From positions 310,001-374,000 of the forward strand of contig NZ_QFLI01000001.1 of the NCBI RefSeq assembly GCF_003202155.1: DNA of 64,000 bases, read 5' to 3'. The position numbers were made by a program, and so were the translations under genes. This DNA is from Marinifilum breve (GTDB taxonomy: Bacteria; Bacteroidota; Bacteroidia; Bacteroidales; Marinifilaceae). Positions 52,427-60,675 of this stretch are shown here, one piece after another. Under the pieces are notes generated by a model. That model had not been told where the DNA came from. It searched no databases and saw only the letters and a program-made list of their open reading frames with translations. Numbering within the stretch: position 1 is the stretch's first letter; every line of letters begins with the position of its first letter.

Positions 52427-54052
52427 TTATGCTTTAGCAGCTGCTTTTGCTTTAGCGGCTTTCTTGATTTTCTGATCGCGAACGTTCTTCTGAACACAAA
52501 CACGACGAGGAATAATTACTGATACTCCTTGGTATTCGAATTCTTTGCGAAGAAGATCTTTCAAATCATCACGCTTCTTAGGTACAGCAGTTAATACATG
52601 TAAATGTTCTGGCTCAACACCTAAACCTTCACAAATTGATTCCAATTTACCTTTAGCAGATGAATGCTGACCACCAGTCATAGAGATAGACTCGTTATCA
52701 GAAATAATTACTGTAATTGGAGTCTTTTCGTTGATAGCATCCAATAAACCAGTCATACCTGAGTGAGTAAATGTAGAGTCACCAATTACTGCAACAGATG
52801 GAATTAATCCTGCATCAGCAGCACCTTTAGCCATAGTTACAGAAGCACCCATATCAACACAAGAGTTGATCGCATTAAATGGAGGCAATGCACCTAGAGT
52901 GTAACAACCTATATCTGCAAACACACGACCTTCACCGTATTCTGCAACAACTTCGTTCAATGCAGTGTATACATCAATGTGAGAACAACCAACGCACAAT
53001 GCCGGAGGACGAGCAGATACCAAGTTAGGAACTTCGGCACCTTCTTCAACATCAAATCCTAAAGCTCTACCAACCATTTCTGGCTTCAACTCACCATCGC
53101 GAGACAAAGTACCATCTAAACGACCGATTACAGCTTCTTTTTCCAAATATCCTTTCAACATTTCTTCAACTACAGGATATCCTTCTTCCAATACCATTAC
53201 TTTATCGCACTCGCTGGTGATTTTTTGAATCATTGTGCGAGGAATTGGGTACTGGCTAATTTTTACAACTGGGTATGGACAATCTCCGTTTGGATAGTTT
53301 TCCATTAGGTAGTTGTAACCTAATCCACAAGCGATGATACCCATTGACTTATCAGCACCATCAGTGTAGCTGTTATATGGTGATTCTTCAGAAGCAGTTT
53401 CGAATTTTGCCTGGTTGTTCAACAACAACTTGTAACGCTTACGAGCAATACCTGGTAGCAATACGAACTGTACTTTATCTTCTGGTAATTTCATATCGTT
53501 TTGAGCAACAACTTCAGCAGCACGTGTAACACCTGCACGAGAGTGAGCCAAACGAGTAGTGATTCTCATTAACACTGGAATCTCACAAGCTTCAGACAAT
53601 TCGAATCCGAAACGAGCCATATCGTATGCTTCTTGTTGGTTCGATGGTTCCAAGATTGGCATCATGGCGAACTTACCGTACACACGTGAATCCTGCTCGT
53701 TCTGAGAAGAGTGCATTGATGGGTCATCAGCAACAACGATCAACATACCACCATTTGCTCCAGTGATAGCTGCGTTCATGAAACAGTCAGCTGCAACGTT
53801 CAAACCTACGTGCTTCATACACACCATAGAACGCTTACCAGCATATGACATTCCCAATGCAGATTCCATAGCAGTTTTTTCATTTGCTGCCCAGTCTCTG
53901 TGAATATTTAATTGTTGTGCTTGCTTAGAGTGTTGAATGTACTCTGTAATTTCGGTTGAAGGTGTTCCTGGATAAGCATAAACTCCAGACATTCCGCCAT
54001 CGATTGCACCTTGTGCGATAGCTTCTACACCTAATAGTAAAGACTTTTGCAT
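52427..54052 (-). CDS. iorA: Indolepyruvate:ferredoxin oxidoreductase alpha subunit
   Basis: 541 residues. The N-terminal pyrimidine-binding part (AYPGTPSTEITEYI), the middle domain and the TPP-binding domain with GDSTFTHSGMTGLLDA and NESISMTGGQ are clear; CVGCSHIDVY is the conserved cysteine segment. The C-terminal ferredoxin domain with two CxxCxxCxxxCP motifs found in archaeal IorA is absent; the protein ends in a lysine-alanine tail (KKAAKAKAAAKA). Shorter IorA forms of this kind may be usual in Bacteroidota. The spacer to iorB contains reiterated TTCAGC and AATTATTAATT elements. The gene needs TPP, which the nearby thi operon supplies in general. Confidence 0.93.
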   Translation of the reverse strand: MQKSLLLGVEAIAQGAIDGGMSGVYAYPGTPSTEITEYIQHSKQAQQLNIHRDWAANEKTAMESALGMSYAGKRSMVCMKHVGLNVAADCFMNAAITGANGGMLIVVADDPSMHSSQNEQDSRVYGKFAMMPILEPSNQQEAYDMARFGFELSEACEIPVLMRITTRLAHSRAGVTRAAEVVAQNDMKLPEDKVQFVLLPGIARKRYKLLLNNQAKFETASEESPYNSYTDGADKSMGIIACGLGYNYLMENYPNGDCPYPVVKISQYPIPRTMIQKITSECDKVMVLEEGYPVVEEMLKGYLEKEAVIGRLDGTLSRDGELKPEMVGRALGFDVEEGAEVPNLVSARPPALCVGCSHIDVYTALNEVVAEYGEGRVFADIGCYTLGALPPFNAINSCVDMGASVTMAKGAADAGLIPSVAVIGDSTFTHSGMTGLLDAINEKTPITVIISDNESISMTGGQHSSAKGKLESICEGLGVEPEHLHVLTAVPKKRDDLKDLLRKEFEYQGVSVIIPRRVCVQKNVRDQKIKKAAKAKAAAKA

Positions 54053-54502
54053 GTTATATTTGTTTAACTATTTAGTTTTCTATGTGTTCAGACAACTTGC
54101 AATCTAAAATTGCAGGTATGTGAGAGATGTGATATTACGATTTGAAGCAAAAACACTCCAAATTCAAAAACTCATTTACAAAATATTGTGTATAGGAAAA
54201 GCGGTCCCTAAAATATGAGGATCGCGGTAAGGGATGGATTTTATAATCCACCGAAGATTTCAAGGAAGCATACTAAATATGCTAGAACGTAAAAGTAAAA
54301 TTCAAAATAATCTTTCATTTCTACTTATAGATTGTAACTCAAATGAGCTTTTCTACTTTTATTTGCTGCTAAAATACCATTATTTGGATTAAAGCCAATA
54401 AAAAATTAATCGAAGCAGATTTTTTAGATTCATTTCAAATAACGAATACGTTTGCGTAAATATTCATACTGAGCTCAATCCCTTATAAATAGAGGTACCA
54501 AG
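54053..54502. other. Intergenic region, 450 bases
   Basis: Spacer between the ABC permease gene and iorA, both on the minus strand, so it holds the iorAB promoter in its right part... read from the minus strand, the 54053 end. No -33/-7 pair is convincing and no gene is seen. A short GATCGCGGTAAGGGATGG segment near 54222 stands out by its GC content. Confidence 0.4.
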
Positions 54503-55315
54503 CTATTTCTTCGAGGAAAAGATACCAGGCTTGAATCGACCGTATGAATCAAATACAAAACGATTGGACATGATAATACTAACCATTAAATTGAAAGAAC
54601 AACCAACAAATATGGCAATCATGATTAAGATCTGATATTTTATAGCTACCACTGGAGAACTACCTCCCAGAATTTGTCCTGTCATCATTCCAGGCAGGGA
54701 AATCAAACCCAATACCGACATGGTTGCAATTAAAGGGTTCAGTCCACTTTTAATGGCAGATTGGATGTACGGTAGTAAAGAGTGTTTTTTGCTATTGGTA
54801 TTCACCAAAAGAAAGAAATACAATTCTTGTTCTTTTCGCAAGCGTGTAAAGTAATCGCTAATTCCAACAATATTGTGATTCAAGGCATTTCCTAATATCA
54901 TACCTGAAATGGGGATAAAATAACGAGCATCAAACACATAATCCAATTGAATAATGAAACCTAGAAAAAAGGTATCTACTATAAATATACTGGTCAAGCC
55001 GGATATAAAAAATGGAAGCACAAAGTGCTTATAAGTTAAGCCAGTTCGTTTAATGGTAGTGAAAGTTCCAACCAGAACCATGGCAATTACCCAGGCAGAA
55101 TTAATGAGTGCATTGTTCCATTCAAATATATATTCAAGATAAAGTGCAACCAATGAAAGCTGAATGATCATTCTTATAATTGCAATCAAAGTTTCCTTGA
55201 TAATATTAACCTTGAAATACAGAAATCCCGCAATAGGGATTACCATTAAAAAACCTCCAACAATTAGGTGTATTATTCCAATATCAGCTATTTCTTGCAT
55301 ACCAAATTGATTCAA
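54503..55315 (-). CDS. fetB: ABC transporter permease, FetB/UPF0014 family
   Basis: 270 residues with seven or so membrane segments. The family is recognised from LIAIIRMIIQLSLVALYLEY, YFIPISGMILGNALN, the long IKSGLNPLIATMSVLGLISL and LPGMMTGQILGGSSPVVAIK. E. coli FetAB exports iron and protects from peroxide stress; other members are assigned metal or glucose-related roles, so the substrate is open. Its partner ATPase gene lies eight bases upstream. Confidence 0.9.
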   Translation of the reverse strand: MNQFGMQEIADIGIIHLIVGGFLMVIPIAGFLYFKVNIIKETLIAIIRMIIQLSLVALYLEYIFEWNNALINSAWVIAMVLVGTFTTIKRTGLTYKHFVLPFFISGLTSIFIVDTFFLGFIIQLDYVFDARYFIPISGMILGNALNHNIVGISDYFTRLRKEQELYFFLLVNTNSKKHSLLPYIQSAIKSGLNPLIATMSVLGLISLPGMMTGQILGGSSPVVAIKYQILIMIAIFVGCSFNLMVSIIMSNRFVFDSYGRFKPGIFSSKK

Positions 55316-55323
55316 TCAAATAA

Positions 55324-55920
55324 TTACAATTCAAATACTTTTGTACAACTCCCCACCCACTTGCTATTGTGAGATGTAGATACGATGGTTCTATCCTTTA
55401 AGCTTTTAACCAGTTGGATCAATAAATCAATCGATTCTTCATCAAGAGCTGAGGTTGGTTCATCTAATAAGATAATAGGCTTTTGCAGACTCAAACTTGC
55501 AGCCAATACAATTCTTTGTTTTTGTCCACCACTAATTTGAGTAAAGACTCTCTCCTGCTCTCCATTATTAATTCCAAGTTGCTGCAGATAATACTTAAAC
55601 ATTTCTACTTGCTTTTCATTCAATTGCAGTAAGTCTATTAATTCTTGTCCAGACTCAACTGGTAAATGAACATTTTGAGGAAGCCAACTCATTTGTTTTC
55701 TAAGTCTCTCAACATTATCTGGAGCAAGCTTTCTATTATCTATATAAATGTCTCCTGAATCTGGTGAAATAATTCCAAGCATCAATTTTAGCAGACTGGA
55801 TTTACCCTTACCAGAAAGTCCACTCAAACAAAATGATTCACCACATTTTACATCGAAATTAAGCTCCTGACAAATAATTTGATCGGAGAACTTTAAGCTT
55901 ACATTGTTAAATTTAATCAT
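55324..55920 (-). CDS. fetA: ABC transporter ATP-binding protein, FetA type
   Basis: 198 residues from the ATG at 55920, which starts the ABC fold directly (MIKFNNVSLKF); a frame to 55983 adds 21 residues without family resemblance. Walker A is SGLSGKGKSSLL, the Q-loop WLPQNVHLP, the signature ISGGQKQRI, Walker B IILLDEPTSALDEES and the H-loop STSHN. It drives the permease encoded eight bases downstream. Gene pair and family suggest metal export, by comparison with FetAB. Confidence 0.9.
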   Translation of the reverse strand: MIKFNNVSLKFSDQIICQELNFDVKCGESFCLSGLSGKGKSSLLKLMLGIISPDSGDIYIDNRKLAPDNVERLRKQMSWLPQNVHLPVESGQELIDLLQLNEKQVEMFKYYLQQLGINNGEQERVFTQISGGQKQRIVLAASLSLQKPIILLDEPTSALDEESIDLLIQLVKSLKDRTIVSTSHNSKWVGSCTKVFEL

Positions 55921-56217
55921 ATCACTATTTATCCTTGAAGCGAAAATAAACCTAATTTCCCTTTTTACCCGTTCATTCATCACATTTATTTTTATAGCTG
56001 ATGCATTTCCTCATACCTAGTCTTTAGTGATTCATTATATGAATGTTAAAGCTTAAAAAGCTCTTTTAACATTTTATCAGAAGTTATATCGAGATAATTC
56101 TCAAATAAATAAGTGTGAAATATATCACACGCGCCTTATGTATCTGACTTTCTGACAGATTAAATCATTCTTTGCAAAAACATGCTACAAAACACATCCC
56201 TATGTCGCATAGATATC

Positions 56218-56247
56218 TTGTATCCATAAAATCAAATCTTACTTTTG
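56218..56247 (+). promoter_or_regulatory. Promoter of the CoA-disulfide-reductase-like gene
   Basis: TTG at 56218-56220, 19 bases, TACTTTTG at 56240-56247. Transcription would start near 56254, inside the longer open frame that begins at 56172, which decides for the ATG at 56313 as start. The bases from 55984 to 56217 hold nothing else I can name. Confidence 0.7.
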
Positions 56248-56312
56248 CACCTGTTACATCTAGATATCTGGATGTTTATTTTTATACAGATATAATTATT
56301 ATAAGATATACA

Positions 56313-58796
56313 ATGGCAAAGTATTTAATTGTTGGTGGAGTTGCAGGAGGTGCAACAACAGCTGCTCGTCTTCGAAGAATGGATGAATCAGCAGAAATAA
56401 TCATGTTTGAAAGAGGCGAACACATTTCATATGCGAATTGTGGTTTGCCATATTATGTAGGAGATGTGATCACCGAAAGGGAAAATCTTCTATTACAAAC
56501 TCCTGAAAGTTTCAACAAAAGACTAAATGTTGATGTTAGAATACTAAATGAAGTAACTAAAATCAACAGAGAACAAAAAGAGGTTGAAGTAAAGGATTTA
56601 AAAAACAATACAGTTTATACTGAAACATACGATAAACTGATTGTTTCGCCAGGAGCTGAACCAATTAAACCTCCTATTCCTGGCATCAACGATTCTGCAA
56701 TTTTTACTGTTCGAAATGTAAAGGATACAGATAAAATAAAATCATACTACAATGAACACAAGCCACAAAAAGCTGTTGTAGTAGGTGCAGGATTTATCGG
56801 ATTGGAAATGGCAGAAAATCTTCACCATTTGGGAATGATGGTTACCATTGTTGAAATGGCAGAACAGGTAATGACTCCATTGGATTACGAAATGGCAGCA
56901 GTAGTTCATCAACACCTCAAAACCAAAGATGTAGAATTCTTCCTTAAAGATGGAGTAAGCGAATTTGAGCGCAAAGGAGATTATCTGGAGATTCGTTTGC
57001 AATCAGGAAGAAAAATAGAAGCCGACATGGTTATTCTATCGATTGGTGTTCGACCTGAAACAAAACTAATTAAAGAAGCTGGTATTGATCTTGCCCCTAA
57101 TGGTGGTATACAGGTTAACGAATACCTACAAACCAGCGATGAACATATCTATGCCTTAGGCGATGCCATTGCATTTCCTCATCCTATTACTGGGAAATAT
57201 ACCAATGCTTATTTGGCTGGGCCTGCCAACAAGCAAGGACGTTTACTTGCCAATAATCTGGTATTGGGTCACAAATATGAATACAAAGGTGCAATTGCAA
57301 CTGCAATCGCTAAAGTATTCGATTTGACAGTTGGTTCTACAGGATTGGCTGAGAAAGTATTGAAAAAGGAAGGAATCCAATATATCTCGAATATCACTCA
57401 TGGAGGATCGCATGCCGGATATTATCCAGGGGCAACTCCTACCAGCATTAAACTGATGTTCCATCCAGAAACTGGAAAACTTTATGGGGCACAAGTATTG
57501 GGTTACGAAGGAGTTGATAAGCGTACCGATATGATTGCTACTGTTCTTCAAAATAATGGAACGATTTACGATCTACAGGAAATTGAGCATGCCTATGCTC
57601 CACCCTACTCTTCTGCCAAAGATCCTGTAAACCAAGCAGGTTTTACTGCAGGAAATATCATTGAAGGATTGGTGAAAATTATGCATTGGGATGAACTTTA
57701 CCAGCTACATGCACCAAATAACTTCATTCTGGATGTTAGAACTCCTGATGAATATGAATTAGGGAATATTGAAGGATCGGTAAATATAGAAGTAGACCAA
57801 ATCAGAAATCGATTAGATGAAATTCCTAGAGATAAAAAGATCATTATTTATTGTGGTGTTGGGCTGAGAGGCTATTTTGCCGCACGTATTTTAATGCAGA
57901 AAGGATTTACACAAGTTTACAACCTAAGTGGTGGGTACAAAACTTACGAACATGCAACTTGCAAGCAAAGCAATGAAGATATTTTTGAGTCGAGTTATAT
58001 CGCAAGGGATGGTCATATTTACAGAGGGAAACCCAAATCAGAAGAGCAAGAAAGTACCGCAGAAACAAAGGTGATAGAAGTTGATGCTTGCGGTTTGCAA
58101 TGTCCTGGTCCGATTATCAAATTGAAAAAAGAGATGGATCAATTGGAAAACGGTCAACGCCTGCAACAGAAGGTTACCGATCCTGGATTCGCCAAAGATG
58201 TAGAAGCTTGGTGTAAAATGACTGGTAACAAGTTAATTTCTGTGGATTCAGACAAAGGAATTTATACTGCTTTGCTTGAGAAACAAGCCAACAAGGAAGC
58301 TTGTCCTGTTACCACTGGCAATCTACCAAAAAACAAAACCATGGTGGTTTTCTCCGATGATATGGATCGTGCTTTGGCTTCGCTGGTTATTGCCAATGGA
58401 GCGGCTGCTACCGGAAATAAAGTAACTCTCTTCTTTACTTTTTGGGGTTTGAATATCATTAAGAAAGCTCAAAAACCTAAGGTCGAAAAAGATATGATGG
58501 GCAAAATGTTTGGTAAAATGATGGCTAGTGGAGCTGATGACTTGAAGCTTTCCAAAATGAACATGATGGGACTTGGTTCCAAAATGATGAAGAAGAGAAT
58601 GCTTGCCAAAAAAGTAGATTCGTTGGAAGATATGCTTCAGAGTGCCATGGAGAATGGTGTGGAAATGATTGCCTGCCAAATGTCAATGGACGTAATGGGC
58701 GTAGACAAAGAAGAATTGCTTGATGGCGTTCAGATTGGTGGTGTTGCAACTTACCTTTCGGAAGCGGAGCAATCGAACTTGAACTTGTTTATTTAA
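56313..58796 (+). CDS. CoA-disulfide-reductase-like flavoprotein fused to rhodanese, TusA and DsrE domains
   Basis: 827 residues from the ATG at 56313. Order: FAD/NAD-dependent CoADR-like reductase (1-445, GGVAGGATTAARLRRM, redox-active C43 in ANCGLPYYVG), rhodanese (about 465-555, C514 in IIYCGVGLRG), TusA-like domain (about 588-660, C597 in CGLQCPGPI) and a DsrE2-like domain (about 675-827, C788 in MIACQMSMD). All four active cysteines are present. This suggests a cytoplasmic machine that takes persulfide or polysulfide sulfur, passes it from cysteine to cysteine and reduces it with NAD(P)H. It has its own promoter and terminator. Confidence 0.93.
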   Translation: MAKYLIVGGVAGGATTAARLRRMDESAEIIMFERGEHISYANCGLPYYVGDVITERENLLLQTPESFNKRLNVDVRILNEVTKINREQKEVEVKDLKNNTVYTETYDKLIVSPGAEPIKPPIPGINDSAIFTVRNVKDTDKIKSYYNEHKPQKAVVVGAGFIGLEMAENLHHLGMMVTIVEMAEQVMTPLDYEMAAVVHQHLKTKDVEFFLKDGVSEFERKGDYLEIRLQSGRKIEADMVILSIGVRPETKLIKEAGIDLAPNGGIQVNEYLQTSDEHIYALGDAIAFPHPITGKYTNAYLAGPANKQGRLLANNLVLGHKYEYKGAIATAIAKVFDLTVGSTGLAEKVLKKEGIQYISNITHGGSHAGYYPGATPTSIKLMFHPETGKLYGAQVLGYEGVDKRTDMIATVLQNNGTIYDLQEIEHAYAPPYSSAKDPVNQAGFTAGNIIEGLVKIMHWDELYQLHAPNNFILDVRTPDEYELGNIEGSVNIEVDQIRNRLDEIPRDKKIIIYCGVGLRGYFAARILMQKGFTQVYNLSGGYKTYEHATCKQSNEDIFESSYIARDGHIYRGKPKSEEQESTAETKVIEVDACGLQCPGPIIKLKKEMDQLENGQRLQQKVTDPGFAKDVEAWCKMTGNKLISVDSDKGIYTALLEKQANKEACPVTTGNLPKNKTMVVFSDDMDRALASLVIANGAAATGNKVTLFFTFWGLNIIKKAQKPKVEKDMMGKMFGKMMASGADDLKLSKMNMMGLGSKMMKKRMLAKKVDSLEDMLQSAMENGVEMIACQMSMDVMGVDKEELLDGVQIGGVATYLSEAEQSNLNLFI

Positions 58797-58818
58797 ACGA
58801 ATAATGATATGATTCAAA

Positions 58819-58851
58819 CCAGACAGTTTTCAATATTCTGTCTGGTTTTTT
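58819..58851 (+). terminator. Terminator of the four-domain flavoprotein gene
   Basis: CCAGACAG (58819-58826) pairs with CTGTCTGG (58838-58845), then seven T. It lies 22 bases after the stop codon. Confidence 0.9.
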
Positions 58852-58914
58852 ATTCTCATATTTAACCGCGCTTAAACGAATCTTTATGTATTGATATTGC
58901 ACATTATTTAATAT

Positions 58915-58957
58915 CGAAGCTACACCGAAGGAAGATCGAAGGAAGACCGAAGCTACA
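58915..58957 (+). repeat. Four 11-base units, pattern A-B-B-A
   Basis: CGAAGCTACAC, CGAAGGAAGAT, CGAAGGAAGAC, CGAAGCTACAT. Every unit starts with CGAAG and the outer pair and the inner pair are alike. Not coding. Confidence 0.7.
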
Positions 58958-59002
58958 TTCTAGCCTCTTAACTTCGCATTATGGTTTAATTGAAATGTAT
59001 AA

Positions 59003-59203
59003 TTAATCCATTTCTTCCAAAAGAAAAATATCCTCAACCTTACATTCAAAAAAACGAGCCATTTTAAGTGCTAAAACTGTTGAAGGCACAAACTTTCCTT
59101 TCTCAATAGCATTAATGGTTTGCCTTGAAACTCCTAATTGTTCAGCCAATCCTGCTTGTGTAATGTCTATTTTAGCCCTTTCTACTTTTATTGTATTTTT
59201 CAC
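59003..59203 (-). CDS. Small XRE/Cro-type regulator (YgzD-like)
   Basis: 66 residues: a single helix-turn-helix of the XRE type (TQAGLAEQLGVSRQTINAIE followed by KGKFVPSTVLALKMARFF and the ending KVEDIF), the YgzD-like form that is usually encoded with a small membrane protein. The neighbour 28 bases upstream is such a membrane protein, so the two make one operon. The palindromes in the promoter of that operon are its likely binding sites. Confidence 0.9.
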   Translation of the reverse strand: MKNTIKVERAKIDITQAGLAEQLGVSRQTINAIEKGKFVPSTVLALKMARFFECKVEDIFLLEEMD

Positions 59204-59231
59204 AATTACCTCCTTTATTTAATATTTGCTA

Positions 59232-59714
59232 CTATACAACTGCATATTTTATATACTTACTTCGATAGTACAAAATAGTATAAAATATCAAGTGTAATTG
59301 TAAAATATAGAATCCTTCCAATTCATATTCCGGTTTTACCCAATAAATAAACCCTGTAAAAAGCCATGTAAATAACAATGCCTGTGTTAAACACTTTGCT
59401 CTGATCTGTTGATAAAATTCATCCTCTCTTTTTTCTTTCGAAAATAGATAAAGAACAAATCCGCATATTGATAAAAATAAACTCCAATGTAGATACAAAT
59501 CCTTCTCTTCTTGTGAAAAATATGGCGTGTAATTTAAATGTTCATCAAGGTTTTCCGCACCTTCATTCAAGACAGTATTTAGTTCCGTATCTTCTCTAGC
59601 TCCTAGATATCCACGCATAAAATCATCTACATTTCCAATACATGATAAGACAACTGCTACAAGTACAAATAAAATTCCAACATACTTTAATTGATAAGGA
59701 AAATAAGTTTTCAT
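59232..59714 (-). CDS. Small membrane protein, partner of the XRE regulator
   Basis: 160 residues with four likely membrane segments (about 12-28, 73-91, 108-126 and 133-151) and an acidic, exposed loop (about 35-68). The order membrane protein then YgzD-like regulator is a common bacterial gene pair of unknown role, sometimes tied to DUF2178-like proteins. First gene of the operon; the palindromic promoter region begins 34 bases upstream. Confidence 0.8.
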   Translation of the reverse strand: MKTYFPYQLKYVGILFVLVAVVLSCIGNVDDFMRGYLGAREDTELNTVLNEGAENLDEHLNYTPYFSQEEKDLYLHWSLFLSICGFVLYLFSKEKREDEFYQQIRAKCLTQALLFTWLFTGFIYWVKPEYELEGFYILQLHLIFYTILYYRSKYIKYAVV

Positions 59715-59747
59715 TCTTCAAAATTATAAGTTCTACTTAAACATTTA

Positions 59748-59792
59748 TTTTGTGCACAAAACAAATGTAAAGTATTATTTACATTTTGACAA
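59748..59792 (-). promoter_or_regulatory. Promoter with two overlapping palindromic operators
   Basis: Minus-strand promoter: TTG (complement of 59790-59792), 20 bases, TACATTTG (complement of 59762-59769). The palindrome AAATGTAAA-GTATTA-TTTACATTT (59763-59786) covers the -7 element and part of the spacer, and a perfect TTTTGTGCACAAAA (59748-59761) lies at the expected start of transcription. Good sites for repression by the XRE regulator encoded in the same operon. Confidence 0.65.
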
Positions 59793-60252
59793 GTTTTTAA
59801 TTCTTTTAGTCCTATATGCGAGACTTAACAATTATAATGTATCCCATACTCTATTCGTTGTTAGTACTATAATTTAACTTGGAAAATTAACTCTTTGAAC
59901 TATTCAAGATTATAAAATCTTAACCTAAGGAATTATAATTATTATCATGCCGTTAGATTATCTTAAACGCATGTAAATTAGTTACTTTAAAGTGCAAGAA
60001 AAGCGTTGCAAAAAGTGGACATTCGTCTGGCAATTTCGTAAATTAGATATTCCTAAAAATGGATATAAATTTGAAAAGCTGGGTTAATTGCATCAATCTT
60101 AATCATCAATCTTTAAACTCAACCATGCAATTGTATCTGAATTTCACAAGTAACGATATTCTCCTGTATCTCGTTTCTTGATATTTAATCAGCATAAATT
60201 CCGAACAGGAACAAAAGTACTACATTGGTAGTGGTTAGTGGTTAGCCGAAGC
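59793..60252. other. Intergenic region, about 460 bases
   Basis: AT-rich spacer. No gene, no clear repeat. A doubled GTGGTTA lies near 60231-60245 before the hairpin at 60253. Confidence 0.5.
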
Positions 60253-60294
60253 GGCAGAATTTTTCCGTAGTCCCTTTATCAGAAAAATTCTGCC
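60253..60294 (-). terminator. Hairpin after the small membrane protein gene
   Basis: Perfect 13-base arms GGCAGAATTTTTC (60253-60265) and complement (60282-60294) directly after the gene at 60301-60525. No T run follows on the minus strand, so it may be a terminator or an mRNA-stabilising hairpin. Confidence 0.5.
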
Positions 60295-60300
60295 GGTTCA

Positions 60301-60525
60301 TTATTCCACCTCCTCACTTGTGGTTTCATTTCCTTTTTTCATGCGCAAATACACCAAGCCCATAATACTTAAAAATCCTATCACTTTAAGATATTGCTTT
60401 ATTAAGGATACTGCATTGGCCTCGAGATTGGCAAGTAATTCGGTATTGTCAATCAGTACAATTGTACCTACTGAGAATAACAAGACAACTAGAAGAATAA
60501 TTAGTAGCGTTTTTTTGTTTTTCAT
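60301..60525 (-). CDS. Small membrane protein
   Basis: 74 residues with two membrane helices (about 6-25 and 45-61), a basic N-terminus (MKNKK) and an acidic C-terminal tail (ETTSEEVE). No family recognised. It stands alone, with an upstream gap of about 150 bases to the divergent acs gene, which would hold both promoters. It is plausible as a real gene because of its hydrophobic pattern and strong 3' hairpin. Confidence 0.6.
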   Translation of the reverse strand: MKNKKTLLIILLVVLLFSVGTIVLIDNTELLANLEANAVSLIKQYLKVIGFLSIMGLVYLRMKKGNETTSEEVE

Positions 60526-60675
60526 CCTTTTTTAATTTTTATAGTGTGAAGATAATATCTTTCCCGAGAAGTATAACATCACATTTTATTGAATAGAAAT
60601 TACATCTGGACAATCAATCTAGAATTTCATATATTTAGTTATTTAGATTTAAACTGATAACCAAATTAAAAGATC

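Noticed and set aside
56172-56312. N-terminal extension of the CoADR-like gene
   Set aside because: A good promoter (56218-56247) lies inside it and the flavoprotein fold begins at the ATG at 56313.
58262-58749. Several open frames on the minus strand inside the DsrE domain
   Set aside because: Shadow frames of a well-supported gene, with His- and Ser-rich composition typical of antisense reading.
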